A DNA stretch of 8,241 bases from Actinomycetes bacterium (GCA_023389455.1 JAEWEJ010000121.1:1-8241), one strand, 5' to 3'. Numbered from the stretch's first letter, positions 1 to 7,662 are shown. Program-made: numbers and translations. Notes: generated by a model from the sequence alone, not told the origin.

Positions 1-393
1 GCGCCGGGCGCCGCCGGCGCCGGGGCGTCGGCCGGTGCACCCGCACCCGCGGCGGCCGGTGTGCCGATGGCGGGCTCGGAGGCGTCCGCGGGCGACGTCG
101 GTGCCGCGCTCAACGCGCACCGCGCCGAGAACGGCCTCGGTGCGCTCTCGATCGTCCGGTCGGGCGCGCGGGTCGAGCACGCGATGCAGATGGCCGCGTC
201 GGACAGCATCTGGCACTCCGCGGCGCGGCCCGAGATCGTCGGACGCGTCAGCCCGGGCAACGCGACCCGCATGATCGCCGCCTACGCGCGGTCCGCCGGC
301 CACAACCAGCAGATGCTCGGCTCGTACTCGACGGCGTACATCGGCGCGGTGTCGCACGACGGCTGGCTCTACACGTCCATCACCTTCGGCTGA
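1..393 (+). CDS. CAP/SCP-domain protein, C-terminal part (5' end outside window)
   Basis: The reading frame is open from the first base and ends at TGA 391-393, so the start and any signal peptide lie upstream. The first ~25 visible codons encode a low-complexity Ala/Gly/Pro stretch typical of an extracytoplasmic linker. They are followed by about 95 residues resembling the core of a CAP (cysteine-rich secretory protein/antigen 5/PR-1) domain: LNAHRAENGLGAL, then a helix ending in MAASDSIWH, then EIVG, a helix with SAGHNQQML, and a closing strand GWLYTSITFG. These match the family's alternation of H/N-R-x-x-x-G-L, A-x-x-x-A-x-x-M-A, E-N/I-V-G and S-x-x-H motifs. Bacterial CAP proteins are usually secreted or surface-anchored, and their biochemical role is mostly unknown. 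The gene converges on rocD, with 25 nt between the stop codons. The family call is fairly secure and the function is not. Confidence 0.75.
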   Translation, partial: APGAAGAGASAGAPAPAAAGVPMAGSEASAGDVGAALNAHRAENGLGALSIVRSGARVEHAMQMAASDSIWHSAARPEIVGRVSPGNATRMIAAYARSAGHNQQMLGSYSTAYIGAVSHDGWLYTSITFG

Positions 394-401
394 CGCGCAC
401 C

Positions 402-417
402 GCCCCGCCGCCGGGGC
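402..417. terminator. Candidate hairpin in the convergent gap between the CAP gene and rocD
   Basis: GCCCCG (402-407) pairs with CGGGGC (412-417) around a 4-nt loop, giving a perfect 6-bp G/C stem. It lies wholly within the 25 nt separating the two convergent stop codons. No T-tract follows on either strand, so it could at most be a non-canonical bidirectional terminator. In DNA this GC-rich, short perfect stems also arise by chance. Confidence 0.35.
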
Positions 418-418
418 C

Positions 419-1639
419 TCAGGGTGCCGTGAGGGCGGACCCCAGGTGCTCGAGGGCGGCGTCGAGGTCGGCGGGGTCCACGGTGAGCGGCGGCGCGAGG
501 CGGATGGTGCCGCCGTGGGTGTCCTTCGCCAGCACCCCGCGTGCCAGCAGCCGCTCGCACAGCTCGCGGCCGGTCCGGGGGCCGTCCGGCACCGACGGGT
601 CGATGTCGATGCCGGCCCACAGCCCGATCGTGCGCACCCCGGACAGCAGCCCGTCGTCCATCAGTGCGGCGAGCCGGTCGCCGACGTGCTCGCCCAGGGT
701 GCGGGCACGGGCCTGCAGGGTGCCGGGCCACAGCAGGTCGACCACGGCGATCCCGACCGCGCACGCCAGCGGGTTGCCCCCGAAGGTCGACCCGTGGGTC
801 CCGGCCGTGAGCACCTCCAGGACGTCGGACCGCCCCACCACCGCGGACACCGGCAGGATGCCGCCGCCCAGGGCCTTGCCGAGCGTCACCAGGTCGGGCC
901 GCACGTCGAACCGCTCGCAGGCCAGGGTCGATCCCGCCCGGCCCAGGCCCGACTGGATCTCGTCCGCGACGAGCAGGACCCCCGCGTCGTCGCACGCGGC
1001 GCGTACGGCCGGCAGGTAGTCCGGGGGCGGGACCACGACGCCCTGCTCGCCCTGCACGGGCTCGAGCAGGACCGCGACGGTGGTCTCGTCGATCGCCGCC
1101 GCCAGGGCCCGGGCGTCGCCGTAGGGGACGGTGACGAACCCGGGCGTGAACGGCCCGAAGCCGCGGCGCGCGTCGGGGTCCGACGAGAAGGACACGATCG
1201 TCGTCGTCCGGCCGTGGAAGTTCCCGTCGGCGACGATGACCGTCGCCCGGTCCTCGGGCACCCCGCGGACCTCGTAACCCCACTTCCGGGACGCCTTGAG
1301 AGCCGTCTCGACGGCCTCCGCGCCGGTGTTCATCGGCAGCACCAGGTGCGACGTCCCGGTCAGCAGCGGCCCGACGAGGCCGACGAGCGCCTGCGCGAAC
1401 GGCTCGAGCAGCTCGTGCTCGAACGCGCGCGACGTGAGCGTCAGCCGGTCGAGCTGCGCGTGCGCGGCGGCGACGAGCGACGGGTGCCGGTGCCCGAAGT
1501 TCAGCGCCGAGTACCCGGCGAGCAGGTCGAGGTAGCGCCGCCCGCTCGTGTCCGTCACCCACGCGCCCGTGCCGTACCTCAGCTCCACCGGCAGGGGGTG
1601 GTAGTTGGGGGCGAGGGAGGACGTCGCGAAGGAGCCCAT
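419..1639 (-). CDS. rocD: Ornithine--oxo-acid aminotransferase (ornithine aminotransferase)
   Basis: The 406-aa product is a class-III PLP aminotransferase that moves the delta-amino group of ornithine to 2-oxoglutarate, giving glutamate-5-semialdehyde and glutamate. Visible hallmarks are GYSALNFGH (42-50), the phosphate-binding NTGAEAVETALK (104-115), GNFHGRTT (139-146), LEPVQGEQG (192-200), ADEIQSGLGR with the PLP-contacting Asp226, LGKALGGG with the Schiff-base Lys255, and GSTFGGNP (283-290). GYSAxNxGH near the N terminus is characteristic of ornithine aminotransferases within class III. Length matches the family, and no key residue is missing. The ATG at 1639 lies 2 nt after the ddaH stop (TGA-CC-ATG), so translation is probably coupled. 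The open frame continues upstream through ddaH, but only as a shadow, because similarity begins at MGSFATSSLAPNYHPLPV. In Mycobacterium tuberculosis the equivalent gene is split (rocD1/rocD2); here it is intact. Confidence 0.93.
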   Translation of the reverse strand: MGSFATSSLAPNYHPLPVELRYGTGAWVTDTSGRRYLDLLAGYSALNFGHRHPSLVAAAHAQLDRLTLTSRAFEHELLEPFAQALVGLVGPLLTGTSHLVLPMNTGAEAVETALKASRKWGYEVRGVPEDRATVIVADGNFHGRTTTIVSFSSDPDARRGFGPFTPGFVTVPYGDARALAAAIDETTVAVLLEPVQGEQGVVVPPPDYLPAVRAACDDAGVLLVADEIQSGLGRAGSTLACERFDVRPDLVTLGKALGGGILPVSAVVGRSDVLEVLTAGTHGSTFGGNPLACAVGIAVVDLLWPGTLQARARTLGEHVGDRLAALMDDGLLSGVRTIGLWAGIDIDPSVPDGPRTGRELCERLLARGVLAKDTHGGTIRLAPPLTVDPADLDAALEHLGSALTAP

Positions 1640-1641
1640 GG

Positions 1642-2469
1642 TCAGCGCCGGATCTCGAGGGTGCAGCACTTGGCCCCGCCGCCGCCCTTGAGCAGCTCGG
1701 AGGTGTCGACCGGGACGGGGGTGTAGCCCCGCTCGCGCAGCGCGCCCGCCAGGTGCGTGGCGCGCGGCGCGACGACGACGTGCAGCCCGTCGGACACGGC
1801 GTTGAGGCCCAGCGCGGAGGCGTCCTCGTCGGTCGCGATCACCGCGTCGGGGAACAGCTGCTCGAGCACCGCCCGCGAACCGGGGGAGAACGCCCGCGGG
1901 TAGTACGCGATCTGGGGGTCGCGAGGGTCGGACGACAGCACCGCCAGGGCGGTGTCGAGGTGGTAGTACCGCGCGTCGACCAGCTCGAGCGAGATCACGG
2001 GACGGCCGAACAGCTCCTGCGCCTCGGCGTGCGCGGACCGCTCGGTGCGGAACCCCGTCCCGGCCAGCACCAGGTCGCCGGCGACCAGCATGTCGCCCTC
2101 GCCCTCGTTGATCTCCCGCGCCGTGTGGGTCACGTAGCCGCGGTCCGCGAACCACTTCTGGTACGCCGGGCCCTCCGCCTGACGCTCCGGGTACCGGAAG
2201 CGTGCGGAGTAGACGATGCCGCCCACGACGGTCGCGCCGTTGGCCGCGTAGACCATGTCGGGCAGCCCGGGCACGGGCTCGATCGTCTCGACGGTGTGCC
2301 CGAGGTCGAGGTACGTGTCCCGCAGCGTGCGCCACTGCTGCACGGCCAGGGCGGTGTCGGTCGCGCGGGTGCGGTCCATCCACGGGTTGATCTCGTACGC
2401 CACGGTGTAGTGCGTGGGCTCGCACATCAGGTAGTGGCGGGGGGTGGCGCCGGGGGCGTGCGCAGACAT
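1642..2469 (-). CDS. ddaH: Dimethylargininase-type guanidino-group hydrolase (possible arginine dihydrolase)
   Basis: This 275-aa protein belongs to the pentein (guanidino-group modifying) superfamily, with a cysteine nucleophile attacking the guanidinium carbon. Visible features are MCEPTHYTVAYEINPWM (15-31), GLPDMVYAANGA (68-79), EGEGD (122-126), GTGFRT (137-142), YYHLDTAL with likely catalytic His170, LNAV (222-225), and the C-terminal KGGGGAKCCTLEIRR, where Cys268 fits the GGxxC nucleophile position. Length is normal for single-domain members. It resembles the M. tuberculosis Rv2323c group, annotated as dimethylargininase and also next to rocD. The INPWM and GLPDMV-x-AN motifs also recall cyanobacterial ArgZ/AgrE arginine dihydrolases, so the product could be citrulline or ornithine. 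The ATG at 2469 is favoured by a strong ribosome binding site. It is the first gene of an operon with rocD. Confidence 0.85.
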   Translation of the reverse strand: MSAHAPGATPRHYLMCEPTHYTVAYEINPWMDRTRATDTALAVQQWRTLRDTYLDLGHTVETIEPVPGLPDMVYAANGATVVGGIVYSARFRYPERQAEGPAYQKWFADRGYVTHTAREINEGEGDMLVAGDLVLAGTGFRTERSAHAEAQELFGRPVISLELVDARYYHLDTALAVLSSDPRDPQIAYYPRAFSPGSRAVLEQLFPDAVIATDEDASALGLNAVSDGLHVVVAPRATHLAGALRERGYTPVPVDTSELLKGGGGAKCCTLEIRR

Positions 2470-2473
2470 GGGG

Positions 2474-2479
2474 CTCCTC
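2474..2479 (-). promoter_or_regulatory. Ribosome binding site of the ddaH-like gene
   Basis: The minus strand reads GAGGAG with a 4-nt spacer before the ATG at 2469. This fixes the start choice for the operon's first gene. Its match to the 16S anti-Shine-Dalgarno sequence is good, though the spacing is slightly short. Confidence 0.7.
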
Positions 2480-2516
2480 GCGGGACAGGGCCGCGGGGGT
2501 GGGCGGCGCTGGGACG

Positions 2517-2522
2517 AGCGTA
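2517..2522 (-). promoter_or_regulatory. Possible -10 element for the ddaH-rocD operon
   Basis: The 127-nt gap between the SRPBCC gene stop (2597) and the ddaH start (2469) contains TACGCT on the minus strand, matching the actinobacterial -10 pattern TANNNT. It would give a start site near 2510 and a leader of about 40 nt. No convincing -35 is seen (nearest candidate CGTCAC at 2538-2543). One such hexamer is expected by chance fairly often. Nothing else in the gap stands out. Confidence 0.3.
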
Positions 2523-2596
2523 CGAGCCGCCGGGCGCGTGACGTGGCACCGAGGGCCGGGCGCGCGGGTGCGCGGCGTGCCGTCGTGGCCCCGGCG

Positions 2597-3070
2597 TCAG
2601 GACGCCAGGTCCGCCGTGGCGCGCCGCAGTGCCAGCCGGAGCATCACCCGCAGCGGACCGGCCGTCAGGCGGGCCGTCCAGGCCTCCGGCAGCGGGCCGG
2701 CCAGCGGCACGTGCTCCGACCAGGTCACGCGGCAGGAGGTGGGGGACGTCGGGAGCACCACGATCGTGGACGACCCGCGCAGCACCGGGCCCAGCTTCGT
2801 GTACTCGGCCTCGCCGGCGTGCTCGCCCGGGGGGACGTACCGGGTCATGACCATCCGGTCGACCAGGCCGGGCAGGCCCTGGCGTGCCCCGGGGCCCGAG
2901 ACCGCGACGATCCGGCACCCGAGGCGTGGCGGGCCGTCGGTGAGGATGCGGGTCATCGGGATCCACGCCGCGTGCCGGCGGGTGTCGGTCAGCACCCGCC
3001 ACGCGACGTCGGCCGCCACCGGCAGCGCACGCGTGACGACGGCTGTTGCGGCACGCGGGGTCGGCGTCAT
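2597..3070 (-). CDS. SRPBCC (START/Bet v1-like) family protein
   Basis: The 157-aa product looks like a polyketide-cyclase/coenzyme Q-binding-type SRPBCC protein, a helix-grip fold with a hydrophobic cavity. The opening VVTRALPVAADVAWRVLTDTRRHAAWIPMTR (11-41) is the characteristic first strand plus helix (x-P-V-A-A-D-V-A-W-x-V-L-T-D), followed by the W-x-P segment. It ends in an amphipathic helix (residues 131-153), as in the family. The middle (GCRIVAVSG, DRMVMTRYVPP, SSTIVVLPTSPTSCRVTWSEHVPL) alternates as beta strands. No catalytic residues can be assigned, so the ligand is unknown. The ATG at 3070 is preceded by a good ribosome binding site. The gene is divergent from the aldo/keto reductase, with only 33 nt between start codons, so its own promoter probably lies inside that gene's 5' coding sequence. 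Confidence 0.75.
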   Translation of the reverse strand: MTPTPRAATAVVTRALPVAADVAWRVLTDTRRHAAWIPMTRILTDGPPRLGCRIVAVSGPGARQGLPGLVDRMVMTRYVPPGEHAGEAEYTKLGPVLRGSSTIVVLPTSPTSCRVTWSEHVPLAGPLPEAWTARLTAGPLRVMLRLALRRATADLAS

Positions 3071-3077
3071 CCGTCGA

Positions 3078-3084
3078 TCCTCCC
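3078..3084 (-). promoter_or_regulatory. Ribosome binding site of the SRPBCC gene
   Basis: The minus strand reads GGGAGGA, 7 nt upstream of the ATG at 3070. This near-perfect Shine-Dalgarno sequence supports that start. Confidence 0.75.
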
Positions 3085-3090
3085 GCGGGG

Positions 3091-3096
3091 TAGCGT
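3091..3096 (+). promoter_or_regulatory. Probable -10 element of a leaderless promoter for the aldo/keto reductase
   Basis: TAGCGT (TANNNT pattern) is followed by exactly 7 nt and then the ATG at 3104. Transcription would therefore start at or next to the A of the start codon. No Shine-Dalgarno sequence precedes this ATG, as expected for a leaderless mRNA, which is common in actinobacteria. A -35 element is not obvious. Confidence 0.55.
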
Positions 3097-3103
3097 CTGG
3101 CGC

Positions 3104-4096
3104 ATGCAGATGCGAGTGCTCGGACGGACGGGTCGTGAGGTCGGGGTCGTGGGGCTGGGGTGCTGGCAGCTCGGCGGGGACTGGGGCGTCGTCGCCGACG
3201 ACACCGCCCTGAGCGTCCTCGAGGCCGCGGTCGACGCGGGCGTGACGTTCCTCGACACCGCGGACGTCTACGGCGACGGCCGCTCGGAGCGGGCCATCGG
3301 CCAGTTCCTCGCGTCGCGCCCCGACGTGGCCGAGCGCGTCACGGTCGCGACCAAGATGGGGCGCCGCGCGAACCCGCACGAGCCGTCGGCGTACACGTAC
3401 GAGAACTTCTGCCGCTGGACCGACCGCAGCCGCGAGAACCTGCGCACCGACACCCTCGACCTGGTGCAGCTGCACTGCCCGCCGACCCCCGTGTTCGGCA
3501 CCGAGGCCGTGTACGACGCGCTGGACCGGATCGTCGAGGACGGCCGCGCGGCCGCGTACGGGGTGTCCGTCGAGACGGTCGACGAGGCGCTCGCCGCGAT
3601 CGCCCGCCCGCACGTCGCGAGCGTGCAGATCATCCTCAACGTGTTCCGTCGCAAGCCGCTGGAGACGGTGCTGCCGGCCGCCGTCGAGGCGGGCGTCGGC
3701 ATCATCGCCCGCGTGCCGCTGGCCTCGGGCCTGCTCTCCGGTCGCTACGACGAGAACACGCAGTTCGCGCCCGACGACCACCGCGCCTTCAACCGCCACG
3801 GTGAGGCGTTCGACGTCGGCGAGACGTTCGCGGGTGTCCCGTACGAGGTGGGTGTCGCCGCCGCGCGCGAGGTCGCCGCGCTGACGCCGTCCGGCATGAC
3901 GACGGCGCAGCTCGCGCTGAAGTGGATCACGCAGCAGCCGGGTGTCTCGGTCGTCATCCCCGGGGCGCGCACGCCCGCGCAGGCGCAGGCCAACGCGGCG
4001 ACGGACGCCTTCCCGGACCTGGACGGCAGCACCCTGGACGCCCTGGAGCGGATCTACGACGAGAGCGTCCGCCCGCACGTGCACGACCGCTGGTAG
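3104..4096 (+). CDS. Aldo/keto reductase
   Basis: The 330-aa product is an NAD(P)H-dependent oxidoreductase of the AKR superfamily, a TIM barrel that reduces aldehydes or ketones. The catalytic tetrad is visible: Asp51 and Tyr56 in FLDTADVYGDGRSE, Lys84 in VATKMGR, and His124 in LVQLHCPP. The N-terminal RVLGRTGREVGVVGLGCWQLGG is the standard first hairpin and strand. The C-terminal VSVVIPGARTPAQAQANAA (281-299) is the cofactor phosphate-binding segment (G-A-R/S-x-x-x-Q-x-x-x-N) of the AKR families related to IolS and YhdN. Length is typical and the domain is complete. The start is ATG 3104 because of the leaderless promoter spacing; ATG 3110, two codons later, is also possible. The substrate cannot be deduced, and neither neighbour belongs to an obvious pathway with it. 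Confidence 0.9.
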   Translation: MQMRVLGRTGREVGVVGLGCWQLGGDWGVVADDTALSVLEAAVDAGVTFLDTADVYGDGRSERAIGQFLASRPDVAERVTVATKMGRRANPHEPSAYTYENFCRWTDRSRENLRTDTLDLVQLHCPPTPVFGTEAVYDALDRIVEDGRAAAYGVSVETVDEALAAIARPHVASVQIILNVFRRKPLETVLPAAVEAGVGIIARVPLASGLLSGRYDENTQFAPDDHRAFNRHGEAFDVGETFAGVPYEVGVAAAREVAALTPSGMTTAQLALKWITQQPGVSVVIPGARTPAQAQANAATDAFPDLDGSTLDALERIYDESVRPHVHDRW

Positions 4097-4155
4097 TCGA
4101 CGCAGGGTGGTCGATGCGGGGTGAGGCGTCGCGCCGCGCGCGCCGGGGCGGCACG

Positions 4156-4186
4156 ATGCTGCCGATGTCGGCGGCATGCTGCCGAT
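4156..4186 (+). repeat. Tandem-like pair of 11-bp direct repeats, 20-bp period
   Basis: ATGCTGCCGAT occurs at 4156-4166 and again at 4176-4186. The pair lies in the 140-nt gap between the convergent stops of the aldo/keto reductase (4096) and the EcsC-like gene (4237). The second copy forms half of the palindrome at 4168-4185. Confidence 0.6.
4168..4185. terminator. Candidate bidirectional hairpin between convergent genes
   Basis: TCGGCGGCATGCTGCCGA is palindromic except for one G/T pair (4173 with 4180), which would be a G-U wobble in plus-strand RNA. It can form a 7-bp stem with a CATG loop. A weaker related hairpin (GGCGGCA-CGA-TGCTGCC) lies just upstream. No T-tract follows. The location between two converging transcripts suggests a terminator role, but an operator or chance cannot be excluded. 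Confidence 0.4.
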
Positions 4187-4236
4187 CCGATGAGCCGAAC
4201 CGCCACCCAGCCCTTGCGCCGGAGTGGTGTCCTCGG

Positions 4237-5055
4237 TCAGTCGGAGCGCGGTAGCCCTCGCCGCCGTCCGCGGCGGGTGCTCGCGCCGGGCTGTGGTGCG
4301 TCGGCGGGTCCGGTCGGGTCGACCGGGTGCGGCGTGCTGCTCGGCGCCGGCCACAGCTCCGGCGGCGTGCCCGGGGGCAGGCCCCACGGGGGTGCGGCCG
4401 CAGTCTCGATGACCTGCGGGAACGTCCGCGGTGGCGGCCCGAACGCCGTGCGGGCGCCCTTGACGACGGTCTGACCCAGGGCCCGGCCGCCGGCGACGCC
4501 GATGGCCGCGCCGATCCCGTACGGGGCCAGGCGCCCCAGCGCGAGCCCGCCGAAGCGGGCCGCCTGCGTGCGCACCAGACGCCGCGTGAGCTGGTTGTTG
4601 ACCTTCTTGACGGTGCTCATCGGCATGCGGGTCAGCAGCACCCGCCCGACGCGCAGCGTCGCGATCTCGGTGGCGTCCCCGACGACCTTGGCCCCGGACT
4701 CGCCGAGCAGCGAGGCCAGCAGCAGCGCCTTGCGGCGCTCGGTGTCGGCGACCTCGATGCCGTGCACCGACGCGACGGCCAGCGAGAACGCGGCGGACGC
4801 GCCGAAGAACGTCGCGACGTCGCTGACGGTCAGGGCGGTCGCCAGCCCGGTGCCCACGATCGGTGCCGCCGCGGCGGCACCGACGGCGCCGCCGGTGCCG
4901 GCCACGACCATCAGGTACTCCTTCTCCAGCAGCCGCACGATCTGCTCCGGGCCCGCCCCCGGGTTGCGACGCCGCAGGTTCTCGACGTGCGCGTGGATCG
5001 TCGCGGACGGGATCGTCACCGCCTTCTCGAGGGCGGACTGCAGCAGGTGCGGCAC
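4237..5055 (-). CDS. EcsC-like membrane-associated protein of unknown function
   Basis: The 272-aa product starts with GTG at 5055, 3 nt after the OsmC gene stop (TGA-GAC-GTG), which implies coupled translation. An amphipathic N-terminal part (HAHVENLRRRNPG, then EQIVRLLEKEYLMVV, 37-51) leads into a small-residue-rich hydrophobic stretch GTGGAVGAAAAAPIVGTGLATALTVSDVATFFGASAAFSLAVASVHGIEV (53-102), then ERRKALLLASLLGESG (106-121). A second hydrophobic Gly-rich segment lies at 168-195. This pattern resembles the EcsC family, named after a protein of the Bacillus subtilis ecs operon whose activity is unresolved. About 65 residues at the C terminus (207-272) are Pro-rich and end in a basic RRGRRRG cluster, probably disordered and cytoplasmic. 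The family call is from memory of the pattern and should be tested by profile search. Confidence 0.6.
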   Translation of the reverse strand: MPHLLQSALEKAVTIPSATIHAHVENLRRRNPGAGPEQIVRLLEKEYLMVVAGTGGAVGAAAAAPIVGTGLATALTVSDVATFFGASAAFSLAVASVHGIEVADTERRKALLLASLLGESGAKVVGDATEIATLRVGRVLLTRMPMSTVKKVNNQLTRRLVRTQAARFGGLALGRLAPYGIGAAIGVAGGRALGQTVVKGARTAFGPPPRTFPQVIETAAAPPWGLPPGTPPELWPAPSSTPHPVDPTGPADAPQPGASTRRGRRRGLPRSD

Positions 5056-5058
5056 GTC

Positions 5059-5598
5059 TCAGCGCTCCCCGGCGACGGTGAGGGTGGTGGTGGCGCCGTG
5101 CTCGAGCGTGCGCCCGACGGTGCAGTGCTGGTCGACGGCGCGGTGCACCACGGTCAGCAGACGCTCGCGTGCCGCGTCGTCGAGACCCGACAGGTCGACC
5201 TCGAGCACCTCGGCCAGTGCCGGGTAGCGGTCCTCGGTGGGGTGGGACAGCCCGCCGACGCGGATCGTCACCTGCACGTCGTCACCGAGCCGGCGGGCGA
5301 GCGCCGCGTCCGAGGACAGGCCGGTGCAGGCGCCGAGCGCGATCTTCAGCAGCTCGCCCGGGGTGAAGGAGTCCGGGTCGCCCAGCGAGCCGATGCGCAC
5401 CTCGCCGCCGCGCGAGCTGCGCCCGACGTACTGGCGCGTTCCGGTGCGCTCCAGCCAGAGCGCGGTGTCGTCCGCGTTGGCCAGCGGGTCCTGCGGGTCG
5501 CTCACGGCGGGCACGTCGGACGGCTCGCCGAGCGCCGTGCCGGACCCGGCCGGTGCCGGGTCCCCGGCGAGATCGCGTGCGTCCTGGTCGGTCGTCAT
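5059..5598 (-). CDS. OsmC-family protein (putative peroxide-detoxifying)
   Basis: The 179-aa product carries an OsmC/Ohr-type fold at about residues 48-177. The two redox cysteines expected of the family are present: Cys91 in LKIALGACTGLSSDAAL, at the start of the long central helix, and Cys159 in VDQHCTVGRTLEHG, matching the family's H-C-P-V-x-x-T-L motif. SFTPGELLKIALGAC corresponds to the usual x-x-P-E-x-L-L-x-A-A-x-A-x-C. Family members reduce organic hydroperoxides using thiols. The first ~45 residues are acidic and Ala/Pro-rich, look disordered, and are longer than in most OsmC proteins. The ATG at 5598 is backed by GAGGA (minus strand, 5607-5611) at 8 nt. It overlaps nothing and is followed at once by the EcsC-like gene. 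Ohr or YhfA-type assignment cannot be settled by eye. Confidence 0.85.
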   Translation of the reverse strand: MTTDQDARDLAGDPAPAGSGTALGEPSDVPAVSDPQDPLANADDTALWLERTGTRQYVGRSSRGGEVRIGSLGDPDSFTPGELLKIALGACTGLSSDAALARRLGDDVQVTIRVGGLSHPTEDRYPALAEVLEVDLSGLDDAARERLLTVVHRAVDQHCTVGRTLEHGATTTLTVAGER

Positions 5599-5681
5599 GG
5601 GGCCGATCCTCGCACGCACGTGCGACGCGTGCCGGGCGGGCGCGGGTGCGTGCGCGGCACCCCGGCGGGTGCGCGCGCGCG
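5599..5681 (-). other. Intergenic spacer gntP-osmC with short palindromes
   Basis: This 83-nt gap holds the OsmC ribosome binding site and a perfect 10-bp palindrome CGCACGTGCG (5615-5624). It also has a GTGCCG/CGGCAC inverted pair (5629-5634 with 5655-5660, 20-nt loop) and an alternating purine-pyrimidine run from 5669 into the gntP stop codon. Any of these could end gntP transcription or regulate osmC, but each is weak in DNA of this composition. No convincing -10 hexamer was found. Confidence 0.3.
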
Positions 5682-7061
<1,380 letters not shown>

Positions 7062-7107
7062 GGCGTCCCCCTCGCGTCGGCCCGCACCGCGGGCGGTGGG
7101 TGGTGCG

Positions 7108-7650
7108 TCAGGTGTCCAGCGCCGCCAGGGTGCGGTCGGCGACCACGTCCGGCGGCACGTCCACGACCACCGTGACCCCGTCCTCGTCGTCGCCCAGCGG
7201 CTCCAGGGTGGCGAGCTGCGAGGGCAGCAGCGTGGTCGGCATAAAGTGGCCCTCGCGGTGCGCCATGCGGTCCTCGAGCAGCTCGGTGCCCCCGGTGAGG
7301 TGGACGAACCGCACGCGCCCCTCGGCAGTGCGCAGCAGGTCGCGGTAGCTGCGCTTCAGGGCGGAGCACGTGACGACCGACGGACGTCCCGCACGGGTCT
7401 GCTCGCTGAGCCAGTCGCGGATCGCCTCCAGCCACGGGCGGCGGTCGTCGTCGTCGAGCGGGGTGCCGGCCGACATCTTGGCGATGTTCGCCGGCGGGTG
7501 GAAGTCGTCGGCCTCCGCGTACGGGAGCCCGAGGCGGTCCTGGAGGATGCCCGCGAGCGTCGTCTTGCCCGACCCGGCCACGCCCATGAGCACGAGGTGC
7601 TCCACGGGCGTCCCCGACCGGGGTGACGGCTCCCTCGTCGCGTCGTCCAC
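7108..7650 (-). CDS. gntK: Gluconokinase, GntK/IdnK type
   Basis: The 180-aa P-loop kinase phosphorylates D-gluconate with ATP to 6-phosphogluconate, the entry to the oxidative pentose phosphate pathway. With a start at GTG 7650, the Walker A motif GVAGSGKTT is at 23-31. The gluconokinase signature DDFHPPANIAKMSAGTPLDDDDR (48-70, followed by PWL) and CSALKRSYRDLLR (95-107) follow. FVHLTGGTELLEDRMAHREGHFMPTTLLPSQLATLEPL (115-152) matches the family's R-x-x-H-F-M-x-x-x-L-L-x-S-Q-x-x-x-L-E-x-P/L. Length fits the family. GTG 7650 was chosen because a possible leaderless promoter sits just before it. GTG encoding Val16 (before EHLVLMG) has a GGGGA upstream and is a credible alternative, giving about 165 aa. 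In-frame sequence further upstream looks non-coding. Confidence 0.94.
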   Translation of the reverse strand: MDDATREPSPRSGTPVEHLVLMGVAGSGKTTLAGILQDRLGLPYAEADDFHPPANIAKMSAGTPLDDDDRRPWLEAIRDWLSEQTRAGRPSVVTCSALKRSYRDLLRTAEGRVRFVHLTGGTELLEDRMAHREGHFMPTTLLPSQLATLEPLGDDEDGVTVVVDVPPDVVADRTLAALDT

Positions 7651-7656
7651 GCGCCC

Positions 7657-7662
7657 ACTCTG
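7657..7662 (-). promoter_or_regulatory. Possible -10 element of gntK-gntP
   Basis: The minus strand reads CAGAGT, 6 nt before the GTG at 7650. It keeps the conserved A2 and T6 of the -10 consensus and would make the transcript leaderless, or nearly so. The -35 region (TGGCCG, minus strand at 7680-7685) is a poor match, so this is tentative. Confidence 0.3.

Noticed and set aside
419..2425. A 668-codon open frame spanning ddaH and rocD, as if a fusion protein
   Set aside because: Only the rocD half encodes recognisable sequence. The upstream half is Arg/Pro/Ala-rich out-of-frame reading of the ddaH gene, which has its own frame, start, strong ribosome binding site and stop.
2597..4387. A 596-codon minus-strand frame extending the SRPBCC protein across the aldo/keto reductase
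   Set aside because: The SRPBCC domain begins at ATG 3070 with a near-perfect Shine-Dalgarno sequence. The extension is antisense to a clear aldo/keto reductase and lacks domain features.
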